Part shown: positions 1 through 8,986 of the stretch, piece by piece
Layout: every line of letters begins with the position of its first letter
Numbering within the stretch: position 1 is the stretch's first letter
Source: JACKCP01 sp051744925
GTDB lineage: Bacteria; Desulfobacterota; Desulfobacteria; Desulfobacterales; JACKCP01
Length of the DNA: 64,000 nucleotides
Reading direction: 5' to 3'
Assembly (NCBI GenBank): GCA_051744925.1
Contig: JBNJDM010000001.1
Coordinates: forward strand, 14,008 to 78,007
The notes under the pieces: generated by a model
What the model saw: only the letters and a program-made list of their open reading frames with translations
Database searches by the model: none
What the model was told of the DNA's origin: nothing
Program-made: the position numbers and the translations under genes

Positions 1-1898
1 TTCATCAAGGTTGACCTGAGGTATTGCGTATTTTTCATGACCGGCTGAGATTATCTGACTTGGTATGATTGCAAGAGTAAGAGGGAGCTTGATTTTAAGA
101 GAAGTTCCTCTTCCTACTTTGGAATCGATATCTATTATACCGCCGAGTTTTTCAAGGTTGCTTTTTACAACATCCATGCCAACGCCTCTTCCTGAAACGT
201 CAGTGACTTCCTCGGCTGTTGAAAACCCGGGTGCAAATATAAGGTTAGCTTTGTCTTTATCAGATAAAAGATTGGCATCCTGCTCTGTAATAACCCCTTT
301 TTTTATTGCAGCTGCTGATATTTTATCCGGGTCTATCCCTCCGCCGTCATCTTCAATTTCTATGTTGACCTGGCCTGCTTCATGATAGGCTTTAAGATTT
401 ATAGTACCCTGTCTTGGCTTGCCGGCCCTTTCTCTTGTATCAGGAGATTCGATTCCATGATCTACAGAGTTTCTTACAAGATGTGTAAGCGGATCATTAA
501 TTGATTCAATTATTGTTTTGTCAAGTTCAACATGTTTACCTTCGAGTTCCAGAACTATTTCTTTTCCAAGGGTTTGGGAAAGATCTCGTACAACTCTTGA
601 AAACTTGTTAAATACATTGGAAATAGGCTGCATTCTTGTCTGCATAATAGCTTCCTGCAGCTCGGATGTAATCATATCTATTCTCTGACTTGCAGATTCA
701 ATATTGTGGTGGTTGGAAGATGTAAGACCCTGAATAAGCTGGTTTCTGCTTAATACAAGCTCTCCTGCAAGATTCATAAGGCTGTCAAGAAGGTTAACAT
801 TTACCCTTAACGAGCTAATTGTTTTTTTGGATGCATCATCTTGAGTATCTTGCTGATCAATGCCTGGGTCGCTGTTTGACTTTTCAGTTGAACTTTGCTG
901 GTTTTGAGAAGCACTTTTGGAGGGTGTCTCAGAAACATCCGCAGGTTTTTTAGCAGAGGCCTGGGGCTGGGAGGATTTTTTAGCTGGTTGTTCAGCAGCA
1001 GGCTGTTCAGGTTTTTTCTCAGGCATTGCTGGCTCAGAAGCCTTTAAATTTTCAGTATCTGTATTTTTTTCTTCATGAGAATTCATCTGTTTTTCATCAT
1101 CAGCCTGTGTCTCTTCTTCTGGTTCCGGGAGTTTTTCATCACTTATGTTAAAAACATATTCTGCATCAAGATCAACAAGTATTGGAGCCATATCAGGCTC
1201 AATAATTGAGGCAAATAAAATAACAAAAGGTATTCTGTTTGGTATATCGTCTTCAAGTGTGCCTACATAGGAAATATCAACTTTGCAATCGAGAATTATT
1301 CCGCTTTTTAGAAGTGAATTTATAACTTCAAGCGGATTTTTATCTTTCTTTTGGATATCATGAATCAGATCATATTCCAGAATATAAATAAATTTACCCT
1401 GTTTTTTTGCATGCTCAATGTCATATCTGTTCGATTTCAGAGCCGTAGCACTCATAGGATGCTTGATTTCGCATACGTCTTCGATTGCTTGTTTTTCAGC
1501 ATCAGGAAGAGTGTCGTTTGTTATATTCTTAAGGTCTGTGACGTATTCGTCAATATTTTGGTCATTGCTTGTTTCAATATTTGAGATAAGCTCCTGGAGT
1601 CTGTCGAAACTTTTTAAAAGAACGCTTATGGTTTCAGATGAAGGCATAAGCTCTTTATCTCTTATAAGACCGAGGATATTTTCCAGGTTGTGGGAAAGCT
1701 CTTTTATAACATCAAGTCCCATAAAGCCTGCTCCGCCCTTTACAGAGTGAGCTGCTCTGAAAACATTGTTGACAAGTTCTTCGTCAATTTCTTCTCCCTG
1801 TTCCTCCAGGGCCAGCAAATCTGTTTCGATATCAGCCAGGTGTTCCAGCGATTCTTCAACATACATTTGCAAGGTTTCGTCGTCTTCAAAAAACATTG
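1..1898 (-). CDS. cheA: Chemotaxis histidine kinase CheA (5' part, runs off left edge)
   Basis: Central kinase of chemotaxis-type signalling; it autophosphorylates on the Hpt histidine and passes phosphate to CheY/CheB. About 632 N-terminal residues are visible. The Hpt domain begins at the start codon, with phospho-acceptor His50 in the context AAHSVKGGAGF. A CheA regulatory/linker domain follows (about 165-245), then a Pro/Glu/Ser-rich low-complexity linker (about 250-350). Next come the P3 dimerisation helices and the ATPase domain with N, G1 and G2 boxes (VRNSVDHGIE; DDGGGI; GRGVGMDVV). The fragment ends as the CheW-like P5 domain begins. The ATG at 1896-1898 has a strong AGGAGG just upstream. 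The protein continues beyond position 1. No other che gene is adjacent here, although a CheD domain occurs at 51-52 kb. Confidence 0.95.
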
Positions 1899-2219
1899 GA
1901 GATCCTCCTAGTTAAATTTGTATTTTTTAAAACAGGGAAAAAGAAAAGTATATAGTTCAAATATCAGAGTCTTTTTGTAAAAAAAAATAAGGTTAAAAGC
2001 AGACCGGAATGTCATTTTTATATCCAATAATATTTTATTATATAATAATTTTCATTAATTTTATATGTTTTATCAGATCTTTTCAAGAACTAAACCCCAA
2101 TCTTATAAGCTTTATATTAAAACCTTCGAATTACTTAGTTTGTTTTTAGTTAAGTTCTGCTTATACATGGGGGTTTAGTGGTTTTTATCAGGTGTTTACC
2201 TTTTATATAAAAGAACTTT
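1899..2219. other. Intergenic region upstream of cheA
   Basis: AT-rich non-coding stretch between the cheA start and the stop codon of the U32-family gene. The only structure seen is a 9-bp inverted repeat, CTAAACCCC at 2090-2098 and GGGGTTTAG at 2170-2178, about 70 nt apart. No convincing gene is present. It must hold the cheA promoter, but no clear -35/-10 pair stands out among the many AT-rich words. Confidence 0.4.
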
Positions 2220-3437
2220 CTATTCTTTAAAAACCATATCACCGGCTGTAAATGAGTTTTTGCCTATATCGATTTTCAGTACAGTGTTTGGCCGGGCTGT
2301 TTCAACCCGGTTATTTTTTTCATCAAATATAGAGTTTATTCGGAAATGTTCAGCAGGTTTTCCCGGAGAAAGGATCCTTATAAAATCATCTGTTCTGAAT
2401 CTGTTTTTTACGTTTACAATAATGCTGCCATCAATAATATCAGTAATGTTTCCAAGAAAGTTATGTACATTGTCAGGTTTTATGTTTTCGGTATTGGCTG
2501 CAGTAGAATCAGGATCATTTAAATAAAAACCTGTGCAATATCTTCTGTTCGAGACTTTTGAAAGGAGTTCGGTCCATAAGGGGTCAGGGGAAAAATCCTG
2601 GTTTTCAAAGTAAGAATCTATTGCTTCTCTGTATACTTTTACAACTGCTCCAAGGTAAAAAAGACCTTTCATTCTGCCTTCAATTTTTAAAGAATCGACG
2701 CCTGATTCAATAAGTTTGTCAATATGGGAAATCATGCAAAGATCTTTTGAATTAAATATGTAGGTTCCTTTTTCATCTTCAGAAACAGGGTAGTACTCAT
2801 CCGGTCTCAGTTCTTCCTGCACAGAGTATTTCCATCTGCAGGGATGGGAGCACTCTCCGTGGTTTGCTGATCTTCCCGACATAAAACTGCTTAAAAGGCA
2901 TCTGCCCGAATATGAAATGCACATTGCTCCGTGAACAAATACTTCTAGCTCAGAATCTGTATTTTTTCTTATTTCGGATATTTCTTCGACTGTAAGTTCT
3001 CTTGCAAGATTTACTCTGGTAACACCGAATTGTCTGAAGAAATTAATAGTTCCTGAGTTTGTTGTGTTAGCCTGTGTGCTTAAGTGAATATCAATGTCCG
3101 GGGCATATTCAGCTGCAAGACTTAAAACTCCGGGATCTGCAATAATAAGAGCATCAGGTTTTACCTCGGTGTTTAAAAAAGAAAAGTAGGAGGCTATTTC
3201 GTTTAATTCATTTTCTCTTGGGAAAATATTTGCTGTTATATATGTTTTAACTTTTTGTTTTTTTGCAAAGTTAACAGCTTCTTTTAGTTCGTTGTTGGTA
3301 AAATTTGTGGCAAAATTTCTTAGAGAGAATTGTTTACCTGCCATATAAACGGCATCTGCGCCGAAGTGAACAGCTGTTTTTAATTTTTCAAAGCTGCCTG
3401 CAGGAGCAAGGAGTTCAGGTTTTTTTTGTTTCTTCAA
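2220..3437 (-). CDS. Peptidase U32 family protein (TrhP-like)
   Basis: The 405-residue protein belongs to the U32 family. Despite the name, characterised members are mostly prephenate-dependent tRNA U34 hydroxylation proteins (TrhP/YegQ) or ubiquinone hydroxylation factors (UbiU/UbiV). Visible hallmarks are the N-terminal ELLAPAGS, the signature around FVHGAMCISYSGRC, and nearby Cys residues (SHPCRWKY, KDLCM) that could hold a 4Fe-4S cluster. The length fits the shorter TrhP type better than UbiU/V. Start is TTG at 3437, with only a weak Shine-Dalgarno. The protein ends shortly after a small beta-barrel-like C-terminal part. tRNA-Arg lies just upstream on the same strand. Which U32 function applies is inference. 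Confidence 0.85.
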   Translation of the reverse strand: MKKQKKPELLAPAGSFEKLKTAVHFGADAVYMAGKQFSLRNFATNFTNNELKEAVNFAKKQKVKTYITANIFPRENELNEIASYFSFLNTEVKPDALIIADPGVLSLAAEYAPDIDIHLSTQANTTNSGTINFFRQFGVTRVNLARELTVEEISEIRKNTDSELEVFVHGAMCISYSGRCLLSSFMSGRSANHGECSHPCRWKYSVQEELRPDEYYPVSEDEKGTYIFNSKDLCMISHIDKLIESGVDSLKIEGRMKGLFYLGAVVKVYREAIDSYFENQDFSPDPLWTELLSKVSNRRYCTGFYLNDPDSTAANTENIKPDNVHNFLGNITDIIDGSIIVNVKNRFRTDDFIRILSPGKPAEHFRINSIFDEKNNRVETARPNTVLKIDIGKNSFTAGDMVFKE

Positions 3438-3540
3438 TTAGTTAACTCTTTTAAAAATAAATTCTTTGGCTGATTTTTTGATTAAGCCATGAAGTGATAA
3501 TGATATTCCAGGCATAAATTTGACTGTACATTGTAAAATC

Positions 3541-3615
3541 TGGTACCCCCGGCAGGGATCGAACCTGCGCTCAAGGATTAGGAATCCTATGCTCTATCCA
3601 CTGAGCTACGGGGGC
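3541..3615 (-). tRNA. tRNA-Arg (CCU)
   Basis: Read on the minus strand, it folds as a full cloverleaf. The acceptor stem is GCCCCCG/CGGGGGT, the D-arm GCTCAGTGGATAGAGC, and the anticodon loop TTCCTAA gives CCU. The T-arm is GCAGG-TTCGATC-CCTGC and the 3' CCA is encoded. The first acceptor pair is G-U and the outermost anticodon-stem pair is a U-U mismatch, both tolerable. It decodes AGG. Confidence 0.95.
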
Positions 3616-3635
3616 TTAAATCTTTAGGGTAGATA

Positions 3636-3681
3636 ATAAAAAAGTTTGGTTCAGTCAATGAAAATATTGAGTGAACCAAAC
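3636..3681 (-). terminator. Rho-independent terminator after the mltD-like gene
   Basis: Perfect 10-bp arms GTTTGGTTCA (3644-3653) and TGAACCAAAC (3672-3681), with an inner TCAAT/ATTGA extension. On the minus strand they are followed by a run of six T (3638-3643). The position is downstream of the mltD-like gene and upstream of tRNA-Arg. Confidence 0.85.
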
Positions 3682-3798
3682 ATGCTTTTGTTTTTGCAGA
3701 AAATTTTTCTGTCAGAAGCATCTCGCAGAAAAAATATATTTGGCAGTATTTGTCCGGAGCAGCTAATATTTTAACTGTTGCTTTATGCTGAATCTTTT

Positions 3799-5616
3799 TT
3801 ATTCAACATAAACTTTCTGCCCCGGAAAAATAGTAGTTGATTTGTTTATATCATTTATACTTAAGAATCTGCTTAAACTCATTTTATGTTTTGATGCAAT
3901 TTTAAAAGGGCTGTCTCCGGGTTTTACATGATAAGTTGCAAAAGATGAAGAGCTGCTTCCTGTTCTTATTTTGAGCTTCTGGCCTACTGAAAGTAGGTCA
4001 GAGTGAATGTTGTTCAGATTTTTAAGACTTTTTGTGGTTGTATTAAACCTTTTTGCCACAGACCACAGGGAATCTCCCTGTTTAACTGTATAATATGTTG
4101 TCCCGGTTCTTGATTTGGAGACTTTGTTTCTTGAGACGTTTTTTTCTGCAAAGTATTTTTTACTTGGTATTTTTAGCATCTGACCCGGCATTATATAACC
4201 GTTTTTGGAAATCCGGTTAGTGCCCATAATAGATTTTACAGAAGTTCCGTGCTGTTGGGCAATGCCTGAAAGTGTTTCACCTCGTCTGACCTTGTGCATA
4301 GCATAAGATTTTTGTATCTTTTTTGAAGGAAGGTTTTTAATGCCTGCCAAAAGAGCTTCTTTTTTTCCTTTTGGAATTCTTACGTTGTAACCTTCGGGAG
4401 GAACAATGTTGTATCTGAATGCAGGGTTAAGATCCTGAAGTTTTTTCAGGTCTGTATTTATCAGTGAAGCTATATCTTTTAAATGCACCGACTTTTCAAT
4501 AAAAATTTTGTCATAGGTGTATTCCTGGTAAGGTTTTATATCTTTGAAACCGTATTCTTCAAGATTTTTAACAATGTGCAGGGTTGCTATGAATTTGGGC
4601 ACATACCTTGCTGTTTCATAAGGAAGTTGGAGGTAAAGATCCCAGAAATTGTCAAGGTATTTCAGATTCTGTTTTCTTATGGTTCTTAAAACCCGGCCTT
4701 CACCGCAGTTGTAAGCTGCAAGCACTGTAGACCAGTCACCGAAAATAGAGTGAAGTTCCTTAAGGTATGCAATTGCTGCATCAGTTGCTGCTTCCGGATC
4801 AAGTCTTTCATCAATATATATATTTCTTTTTAAACCGAACTTGTATCCTGTGGACGGGATAAACTGCCATAGCCCTAGAGCTCTGGCATGTGATAAAGCT
4901 TTTTCCTTAAATCCGCTTTCAATCAACGGAAGCCATGCAAGCTCCTCAGGAAGTTCTGCCTCTCTGAATTTTTCGAGGATCATCGGCATATATTTTCCTG
5001 ATCTTTTGTAGGAATATATAAAATATCTTCTTCCGTTTCCTGTAAGCCTTTTGATTTCCTTTTCAACGTGCTGGTTCATTGTAAGAGGGATTTCATCTGA
5101 ATTGCCAACAGTTCCGTTGGAGCGTGTTGAATATATTTCAAGAATTCTTTTTGCAATTGTGTATCTCAGGTCGTCGCGCTGCTGGCTTATAATACTGTCG
5201 TTTGAAGCCGGCATTTCAGATATAATTCTGTATGCCTGGTCAAGAGCTTTTAGTGCATTTTCAGGCTCCTGCTGTTCACGAAACTTTTGAGATGCGTCGC
5301 AGAAGTCAAGAGCCTGTTCAATGGAGTTGGCGTGAAACTCATCTGACTGGGGATTGTCTGTTTCAACAGCCGGCATCTCTTCGGGTGAAACTTCTTCATT
5401 ATTATTTAAAGAAGGTTGGTTTATTATATCGGTATCAGTTGACTCAGTGGAATCTGTATCGATGATATTGGAATTAACAACATCTTTTTTGTCCTGGGTC
5501 TTAAGAGCATTTTCCGTTTCATTTTTTTTTGAAGAAGAAAAAAAATTACCTGTGCCTTTTGTTGAGCAGGAAATCATTAGTAATAATGCTGTGATACATA
5601 CAATTATTTTTTTCAT
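3799..5616 (-). CDS. mltD: Membrane-bound lytic murein transglycosylase with three LysM domains (MltD-like lipoprotein)
   Basis: Cleaves the glycan strands of peptidoglycan. The N-terminal signal peptide ends in a lipobox (LLLMISC), so the mature protein should be lipid-anchored at Cys17 in the periplasm or outer membrane. A disordered Ser/Asn/Asp-rich linker (18-100) and a helical region are followed by the SLT catalytic domain (about 205-330). The likely catalytic Glu lies in LPLIESGFKE, followed by the family motif ALGLWQFIPSTG and AAYNCGEGRV. Three LysM repeats form the C-terminus (about 435-478, 503-546, 559-605), each with the GD/GE-x-L/P start and xPGQ or VGQ end. Length, order and lipobox match MltD. 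Its own terminator follows. Confidence 0.93.
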   Translation of the reverse strand: MKKIIVCITALLLMISCSTKGTGNFFSSSKKNETENALKTQDKKDVVNSNIIDTDSTESTDTDIINQPSLNNNEEVSPEEMPAVETDNPQSDEFHANSIEQALDFCDASQKFREQQEPENALKALDQAYRIISEMPASNDSIISQQRDDLRYTIAKRILEIYSTRSNGTVGNSDEIPLTMNQHVEKEIKRLTGNGRRYFIYSYKRSGKYMPMILEKFREAELPEELAWLPLIESGFKEKALSHARALGLWQFIPSTGYKFGLKRNIYIDERLDPEAATDAAIAYLKELHSIFGDWSTVLAAYNCGEGRVLRTIRKQNLKYLDNFWDLYLQLPYETARYVPKFIATLHIVKNLEEYGFKDIKPYQEYTYDKIFIEKSVHLKDIASLINTDLKKLQDLNPAFRYNIVPPEGYNVRIPKGKKEALLAGIKNLPSKKIQKSYAMHKVRRGETLSGIAQQHGTSVKSIMGTNRISKNGYIMPGQMLKIPSKKYFAEKNVSRNKVSKSRTGTTYYTVKQGDSLWSVAKRFNTTTKSLKNLNNIHSDLLSVGQKLKIRTGSSSSSFATYHVKPGDSPFKIASKHKMSLSRFLSINDINKSTTIFPGQKVYVE

Positions 5617-5701
5617 AAATTCAGGGACTTTTTGTTAAAATTAAGATTTAATAAATTTTAAAATTCAAATGCTTTATGAAAATAAAGTAAATGGCTCCCA
5701 A

Positions 5702-5730
5702 TTGTCAAGATTTAAAGGGTTTTTTAATAA
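5702..5730 (+). promoter_or_regulatory. Probable sigma-70 promoter of the tRNA-tuf operon
   Basis: TTGTCA (5702-5707), a 17-bp spacer and TAATAA (5725-5730), about 80 bp before the first tRNA. A second weaker candidate, TTGATT-17-TTAAAA, lies near 5757-5785. Confidence 0.55.
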
Positions 5731-5808
5731 AAAAATAAATATTTGATTAAAAAATACTTGATTTCTAAATTGAGATGGTGTTAAAAGGAGAAGTTCTTTT
5801 TGGAGCAT

Positions 5809-5884
5809 GCCAACGTAGCTCAGCTGGCAGAGCTGCTGATTTGTAATCAGCCGGTCGGGGGTTCGAGTCCCTCCGTTGGCTCCA
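5809..5884 (+). tRNA. tRNA-Thr (UGU)
   Basis: Cloverleaf with acceptor GCCAACG/CGTTGGC, anticodon stem GCTGA/TCAGC and loop TTTGTAA, giving anticodon UGU. The T-loop is TTCGAGT and CCA is encoded. First of three tRNAs in front of tuf, matching the thrU-(tyrU)-glyT-thrT-tufB layout of Escherichia coli without the tyrosine tRNA. Confidence 0.96.
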
Positions 5885-5901
5885 TTAAAATATTGTTTTG
5901 A

Positions 5902-5977
5902 GCGGGAGTAGCTCAGCTGGCAGAGCGTCAGCCTTCCAAGCTGAATGTCGCGAGTTCGAACCTCGTCTCCCGCTCCA
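5902..5977 (+). tRNA. tRNA-Gly (UCC)
   Basis: Acceptor GCGGGAG/CTCCCGC, anticodon stem TCAGC/GCTGA with loop CTTCCAA (anticodon UCC), T-loop TTCGAAC, and encoded CCA. It lies 17 nt after tRNA-Thr(UGU), surely on the same primary transcript. Confidence 0.96.
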
Positions 5978-5994
5978 TTTTTATTGGTAATCAG

Positions 5995-6071
5995 GCCCAT
6001 GTAGCTCAGCTGGCAGAGCGTTTCCTTGGTAAGGAAGAGGTTCGCCGGTTCGAATCCGGCCATGGGCTCCA
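5995..6071 (+). tRNA. tRNA-Thr (GGU)
   Basis: Acceptor GCCCATG/CATGGGC, anticodon stem TTTCC/GGAAG with loop TTGGTAA (anticodon GGU), T-loop TTCGAAT, and encoded CCA. It ends 49 nt before the tuf start codon. Confidence 0.96.
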
Positions 6072-6120
6072 GTTAATTTATTATGAAATTTTTTGAAAAG
6101 GGTTTAGGAGGGTTAAATAG

Positions 6121-7314
6121 ATGGCTAAACAAAAATTCGAACGTACTAAGCCTCATGTTAACGTTGGAACAATTGGTCACATCGACCATGGTAAAACAAC
6201 TCTAACAGCAGCTATAACAAAAAACTGCTCCCTTAAAGGTTGGGGTGAGAGCATTGATTTTGAAAATATTGATAAGGCTCCGGAAGAAAGAGAAAGGGGT
6301 ATTACAATAGCAACAGCACATGTTGAATATGAATCAGAAAAACGTCACTACGCACATGTTGATTGTCCTGGTCATGCTGACTATATTAAAAACATGATTA
6401 CAGGTGCTGCGCAGATGGACGGTTCCATTCTTGTTGTTAGTGCAGATGACGGTCCAATGCCACAGACTCGCGAGCATATTCTTCTTGCACGTCAGGTTGG
6501 TGTTCCTAAGATCGTTGTTTTTCTAAACAAGTGTGATATGGTTGATGATGAAGAGCTTATTGAGCTTGTTGAAATGGAACTTCAGGAACTTCTTGAAGCT
6601 TATGATTTTGATCCGGATGAAACACCAATAGTAAGAGGTAGTGCACTTAAGGCTCTTGAAGCAGACGATGCAGACTCTGAGGATGTTAACTGCATATGGG
6701 AGCTTCTTAAAGCTCTTGATGATACAATTCCCGAACCTGAGCGTCTTGTAGACATGGATTTTCTTATGCCTGTTGAAGATGTTTTCTCAATTTCAGGTCG
6801 TGGTACAGTTGTTACCGGCAGGGTTGAAAGAGGAAAGATCAAGCCTGGTGAAGAAATTGAAATTGTTGGCATAAAAGATACTATAAAGACTGTATGTACT
6901 GGCGTGGAAATGTTTAGAAAAATTCTGGACGAAGGTCTTGCAGGCGATAACGTAGGGCTTCTTCTTCGTGGTACAAAAAGAGATGATGTTGAGCGTGGAC
7001 AGGTTTGTGCAAAGCCAAAGTCAATTACTCCCCATACAAAATTTATGGCTGAAGTGTATATTCTTAATAAAGAAGAAGGCGGAAGACATACCCCGTTTTT
7101 TACAGGCTACAGACCCCAGTTCTTCTTTAGAACCACAGATGTTACAGGTATATTGAATCTTCCTGAAGGCGTCGAGATGGTAATGCCTGGTGATAATGTT
7201 ACAATCAGTGCTGAACTGATAGCTCCTATCGCAATGGAAAAAGAGCTTAGATTCGCTGTAAGAGAAGGCGGAAGAACAGTTGGAGCTGGTGTTGTAGCGG
7301 ATATTATTGAGTAG
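6121..7314 (+). CDS. tuf: Translation elongation factor EF-Tu
   Basis: GTPase that brings aminoacyl-tRNA to the ribosomal A site. At 397 residues it has the standard size. The P-loop GHIDHGKT is at 19-26, switch I ends in RGIT (59-62), G3 is DCPGH (81-85), and G4 is NKCD near 137-140. Domains II and III follow (SGRGTVVTGRVERG near 225; C-terminal GRTVGAGVV). The region after the P-loop (NCSLKGWGES) differs from the usual VLA-rich sequence. The ATG follows AGGAGG by 9 nt. It is co-transcribed behind three tRNAs and followed by rpmG. A second tuf gene, common elsewhere after fusA, is not in this window. Confidence 0.98.
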   Translation: MAKQKFERTKPHVNVGTIGHIDHGKTTLTAAITKNCSLKGWGESIDFENIDKAPEERERGITIATAHVEYESEKRHYAHVDCPGHADYIKNMITGAAQMDGSILVVSADDGPMPQTREHILLARQVGVPKIVVFLNKCDMVDDEELIELVEMELQELLEAYDFDPDETPIVRGSALKALEADDADSEDVNCIWELLKALDDTIPEPERLVDMDFLMPVEDVFSISGRGTVVTGRVERGKIKPGEEIEIVGIKDTIKTVCTGVEMFRKILDEGLAGDNVGLLLRGTKRDDVERGQVCAKPKSITPHTKFMAEVYILNKEEGGRHTPFFTGYRPQFFFRTTDVTGILNLPEGVEMVMPGDNVTISAELIAPIAMEKELRFAVREGGRTVGAGVVADIIE

Positions 7315-7334
7315 TCTTACAAAGGGGGTGTCCG

Positions 7335-7484
7335 GTGAGAGTAAATATTACATTAGCATGCACAGAATGTAAGCAGAGAAATTACACAAATACCAAGAAC
7401 AAACGGACAACTCCAGATAAACTAGAGTTTCGTAAGTTTTGCAAGTTTTGCGGTAAACACACACCGCATAAAGAAACTAAATAG
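7335..7484 (+). CDS. rpmG: 50S ribosomal protein L33, zinc-binding form
   Basis: A 49-residue protein starting with GTG behind a GGGGGTG Shine-Dalgarno. It has two CxxC pairs (Cys9/Cys12 and Cys36/Cys39), so it is the zinc-ribbon version of L33, part of the large subunit near the E site. The order tuf-rpmG-tRNA(Trp)-secE-nusG is a familiar bacterial arrangement. A short hairpin (AAGCTGTC...GGCAGCTT, about 7490-7513) separates it from the tRNA; it could be a processing site, as there is little T-tract. Confidence 0.95.
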   Translation: MRVNITLACTECKQRNYTNTKNKRTTPDKLEFRKFCKFCGKHTPHKETK

Positions 7485-7518
7485 AAGCTAAGCTGTCTTT
7501 TAAAGGCAGCTTTAATGC

Positions 7519-7594
7519 AGGCCAGTAGCTCCAACGGCAGAGCAACGGACTCCAAATCCGAAGGCTGGGGGTTCGAATCCCTCCTGGCCTGCCA
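7519..7594 (+). tRNA. tRNA-Trp (CCA)
   Basis: Acceptor AGGCCAG/CTGGCCT, discriminator G, encoded CCA, anticodon stem ACGGA/TCCGA with loop CTCCAAA (anticodon CCA), and T-loop TTCGAAT. It sits between rpmG and secE in the same direction. Confidence 0.97.
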
Positions 7595-7627
7595 TTTTTT
7601 TTGTTTATATGGAGTAGGTGTATATAT

Positions 7628-7966
7628 ATGGGGCGGTTGCATCAAAAAAAATCTGATCAGGAAAAAAGAGAGAAGAAAAAAAAACTTCAGGAAGAAAAAT
7701 CTGAACTGACAGAAAAAAATAAAAAAGCTCCGGTGCAGACTAAGAAAAAAGAAAAAACCGGTGTAAAAAAAGATAATTTTTTTCATAAATCTGTAGAATT
7801 TGTAAAAGAGGCCAGAGGTGAGCTTAAGAGAGTGGTTTGGCCGGGACGTAAACAGACCGTAGCATCAACAGTCATGGTTATTGTTTTTGTAATGATCATA
7901 GCATCATTCCTTGGCCTGGCGGATTTCATTTTTTCCGGTCTGATGTCGCTGATCCTCCGGTCATAA
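7628..7966 (+). CDS. secE: Preprotein translocase subunit SecE
   Basis: Small clamp subunit of the SecYEG channel in the inner membrane. The conserved amphipathic helix (FVKEARGELKRVVWPGRKQT, about 57-76) and one transmembrane segment (VMVIVFVMIIASFLGLADFIF, about 80-102) form the C-terminal half. The first 50 residues are a very charged Lys/Glu extension, absent from the minimal SecE of about 60 residues. Start chosen as ATG 7628 because GGAGTAGG lies 9 nt upstream; an in-frame TTG at 7601 overlaps that signal. Ends 15 nt before nusG. Confidence 0.93.
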   Translation: MGRLHQKKSDQEKREKKKKLQEEKSELTEKNKKAPVQTKKKEKTGVKKDNFFHKSVEFVKEARGELKRVVWPGRKQTVASTVMVIVFVMIIASFLGLADFIFSGLMSLILRS

Positions 7967-7981
7967 AAGTAGGGGGTAATA

Positions 7982-8515
7982 TTGTCGGCCTTTCAGTGGT
8001 TTATAGTACATGTATACTCAGGTTATGAAAACCGGGTTAAAGTAACTTTGGAAGAAAAAATATCTGCATCGCCTTTAAAAGATTATTTTAAAGAGATTGT
8101 TGTTCCTACAGAGACTGTAGTTGAGCTTGTTAAAGGCAAGAAAAAAGAATCATCCAGAAAATTTTATCCTGGATATATACTTATTAATATGAAGCTCACT
8201 GATGCAACCTGGCACCTTGTCAGCAGTGCATCTAAGGTTACGGGTTTTCTGGGCAGCAGAAATAAGCCGACTCCTTTGAGTGAAAAGGAAGTCGAGTCAA
8301 TTCTCCAGAGAGTGGAGGAAGGTAAAGAAAAGCCTCTTCCAAAATACTACTTTGAATCTGGTGATGAAGTCAGAGTTGTTGACGGTCCCTTTACAAATTT
8401 TAACGGAACAGTTGAAGAAGTTAATCCTGAAAAGGGTAAGATAAAAGTTTTTGTAAGTATTTTCGGCCGTTCTACACCAGTTGAGCTCGATTTTGTTCAG
8501 GTAAAAAAATTGTGA
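7982..8515 (+). CDS. nusG: Transcription termination/antitermination factor NusG
   Basis: Binds the beta' clamp helices to suppress pausing and links RNA polymerase to Rho or ribosomal S10. Its 177 residues comprise the NGN domain (FQWFIVHVYSGYENRVK, then FYPGYILINMKL and VTGFLGS) and a C-terminal KOW domain (DEVRVVDGPFTNFNGTVEEVNPEKGK). The start is TTG behind GTAGGGGG. Immediately follows secE, as in most bacteria. Confidence 0.97.
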   Translation: MSAFQWFIVHVYSGYENRVKVTLEEKISASPLKDYFKEIVVPTETVVELVKGKKKESSRKFYPGYILINMKLTDATWHLVSSASKVTGFLGSRNKPTPLSEKEVESILQRVEEGKEKPLPKYYFESGDEVRVVDGPFTNFNGTVEEVNPEKGKIKVFVSIFGRSTPVELDFVQVKKL

Positions 8516-8541
8516 TATTTTAAATATTTGGGAGTTTTGTG

Positions 8542-8967
8542 ATGGCAAAGAAAGTAATGGCGCAAATTAAGCTGCAGGTTCAGGCGGGGAAAGCAAATCC
8601 ATCCCCTCCGATAGGTCCTGCACTTGGTCAGCATGGCGTAAATATAATGGATTTTTGTAAGGCATTTAATGCCAGAACTCAAGACGATGCCGGAATGATT
8701 ATACCTGTTGTAATAACAGTTTATCAGGACAGGACATTTACCTTTATTACAAAAACTCCTCCTGCAGCTGTTCTTTTAAGAAAAGCCCTTAAAATAGATA
8801 AAGGTTCGTCTGAGCCTAATAAAACTAAGGTTGGTAAAATTAAGCGTTCCCAGCTTGAAGAAATAGCTCAGCTTAAAATGCAGGATTTGAATGCTCATGA
8901 TATCAATGCAGCTGTAAAAATTATTTCAGGCACGGCAAGGAGCATGGGTATAGAAGTTGTAAAATAA
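8542..8967 (+). CDS. rplK: 50S ribosomal protein L11
   Basis: Forms the base of the GTPase-associated stalk and binds the 1050-1100 region of 23S rRNA. Its 141 residues start at ATG 8542 (GGGAG 7 nt upstream); a GTG three bases earlier is less likely. The N-terminal domain carries the proline-rich PSPPIGPALGQHG motif that thiostrepton contacts. The C-terminal RNA-binding domain is complete, ending ARSMGIEVVK. Confidence 0.97.
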   Translation: MAKKVMAQIKLQVQAGKANPSPPIGPALGQHGVNIMDFCKAFNARTQDDAGMIIPVVITVYQDRTFTFITKTPPAAVLLRKALKIDKGSSEPNKTKVGKIKRSQLEEIAQLKMQDLNAHDINAAVKIISGTARSMGIEVVK

Positions 8968-8986
8968 AATTTGAGGGAATGGGAAA

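Noticed and set aside
65..385. Rightward open frame of about 106 codons
   Set aside because: It lies wholly inside cheA on the opposite strand, which has clear CheA ATPase motifs; no ribosome site or family features.
2090..2178. 9-bp inverted repeat upstream of cheA as an operator
   Set aside because: The arms are about 70 nt apart and there is no second copy; chance pairing cannot be excluded.
2220..3437. U32 protein as a true secreted collagenase/protease
   Set aside because: No signal peptide, and characterised relatives with the same Cys pattern act in tRNA or quinone hydroxylation.
5674..6063. Leftward open frame across the tRNA cluster
   Set aside because: It is read antisense through three tRNA genes; the repeated NxxLCQLSY-type words come from the tRNA sequences themselves.
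7382..7786. Leftward open frame over tRNA-Trp and secE
   Set aside because: Antisense to rpmG, tRNA-Trp and secE; its Phe/Leu-rich sequence mirrors the Lys-rich SecE codons.
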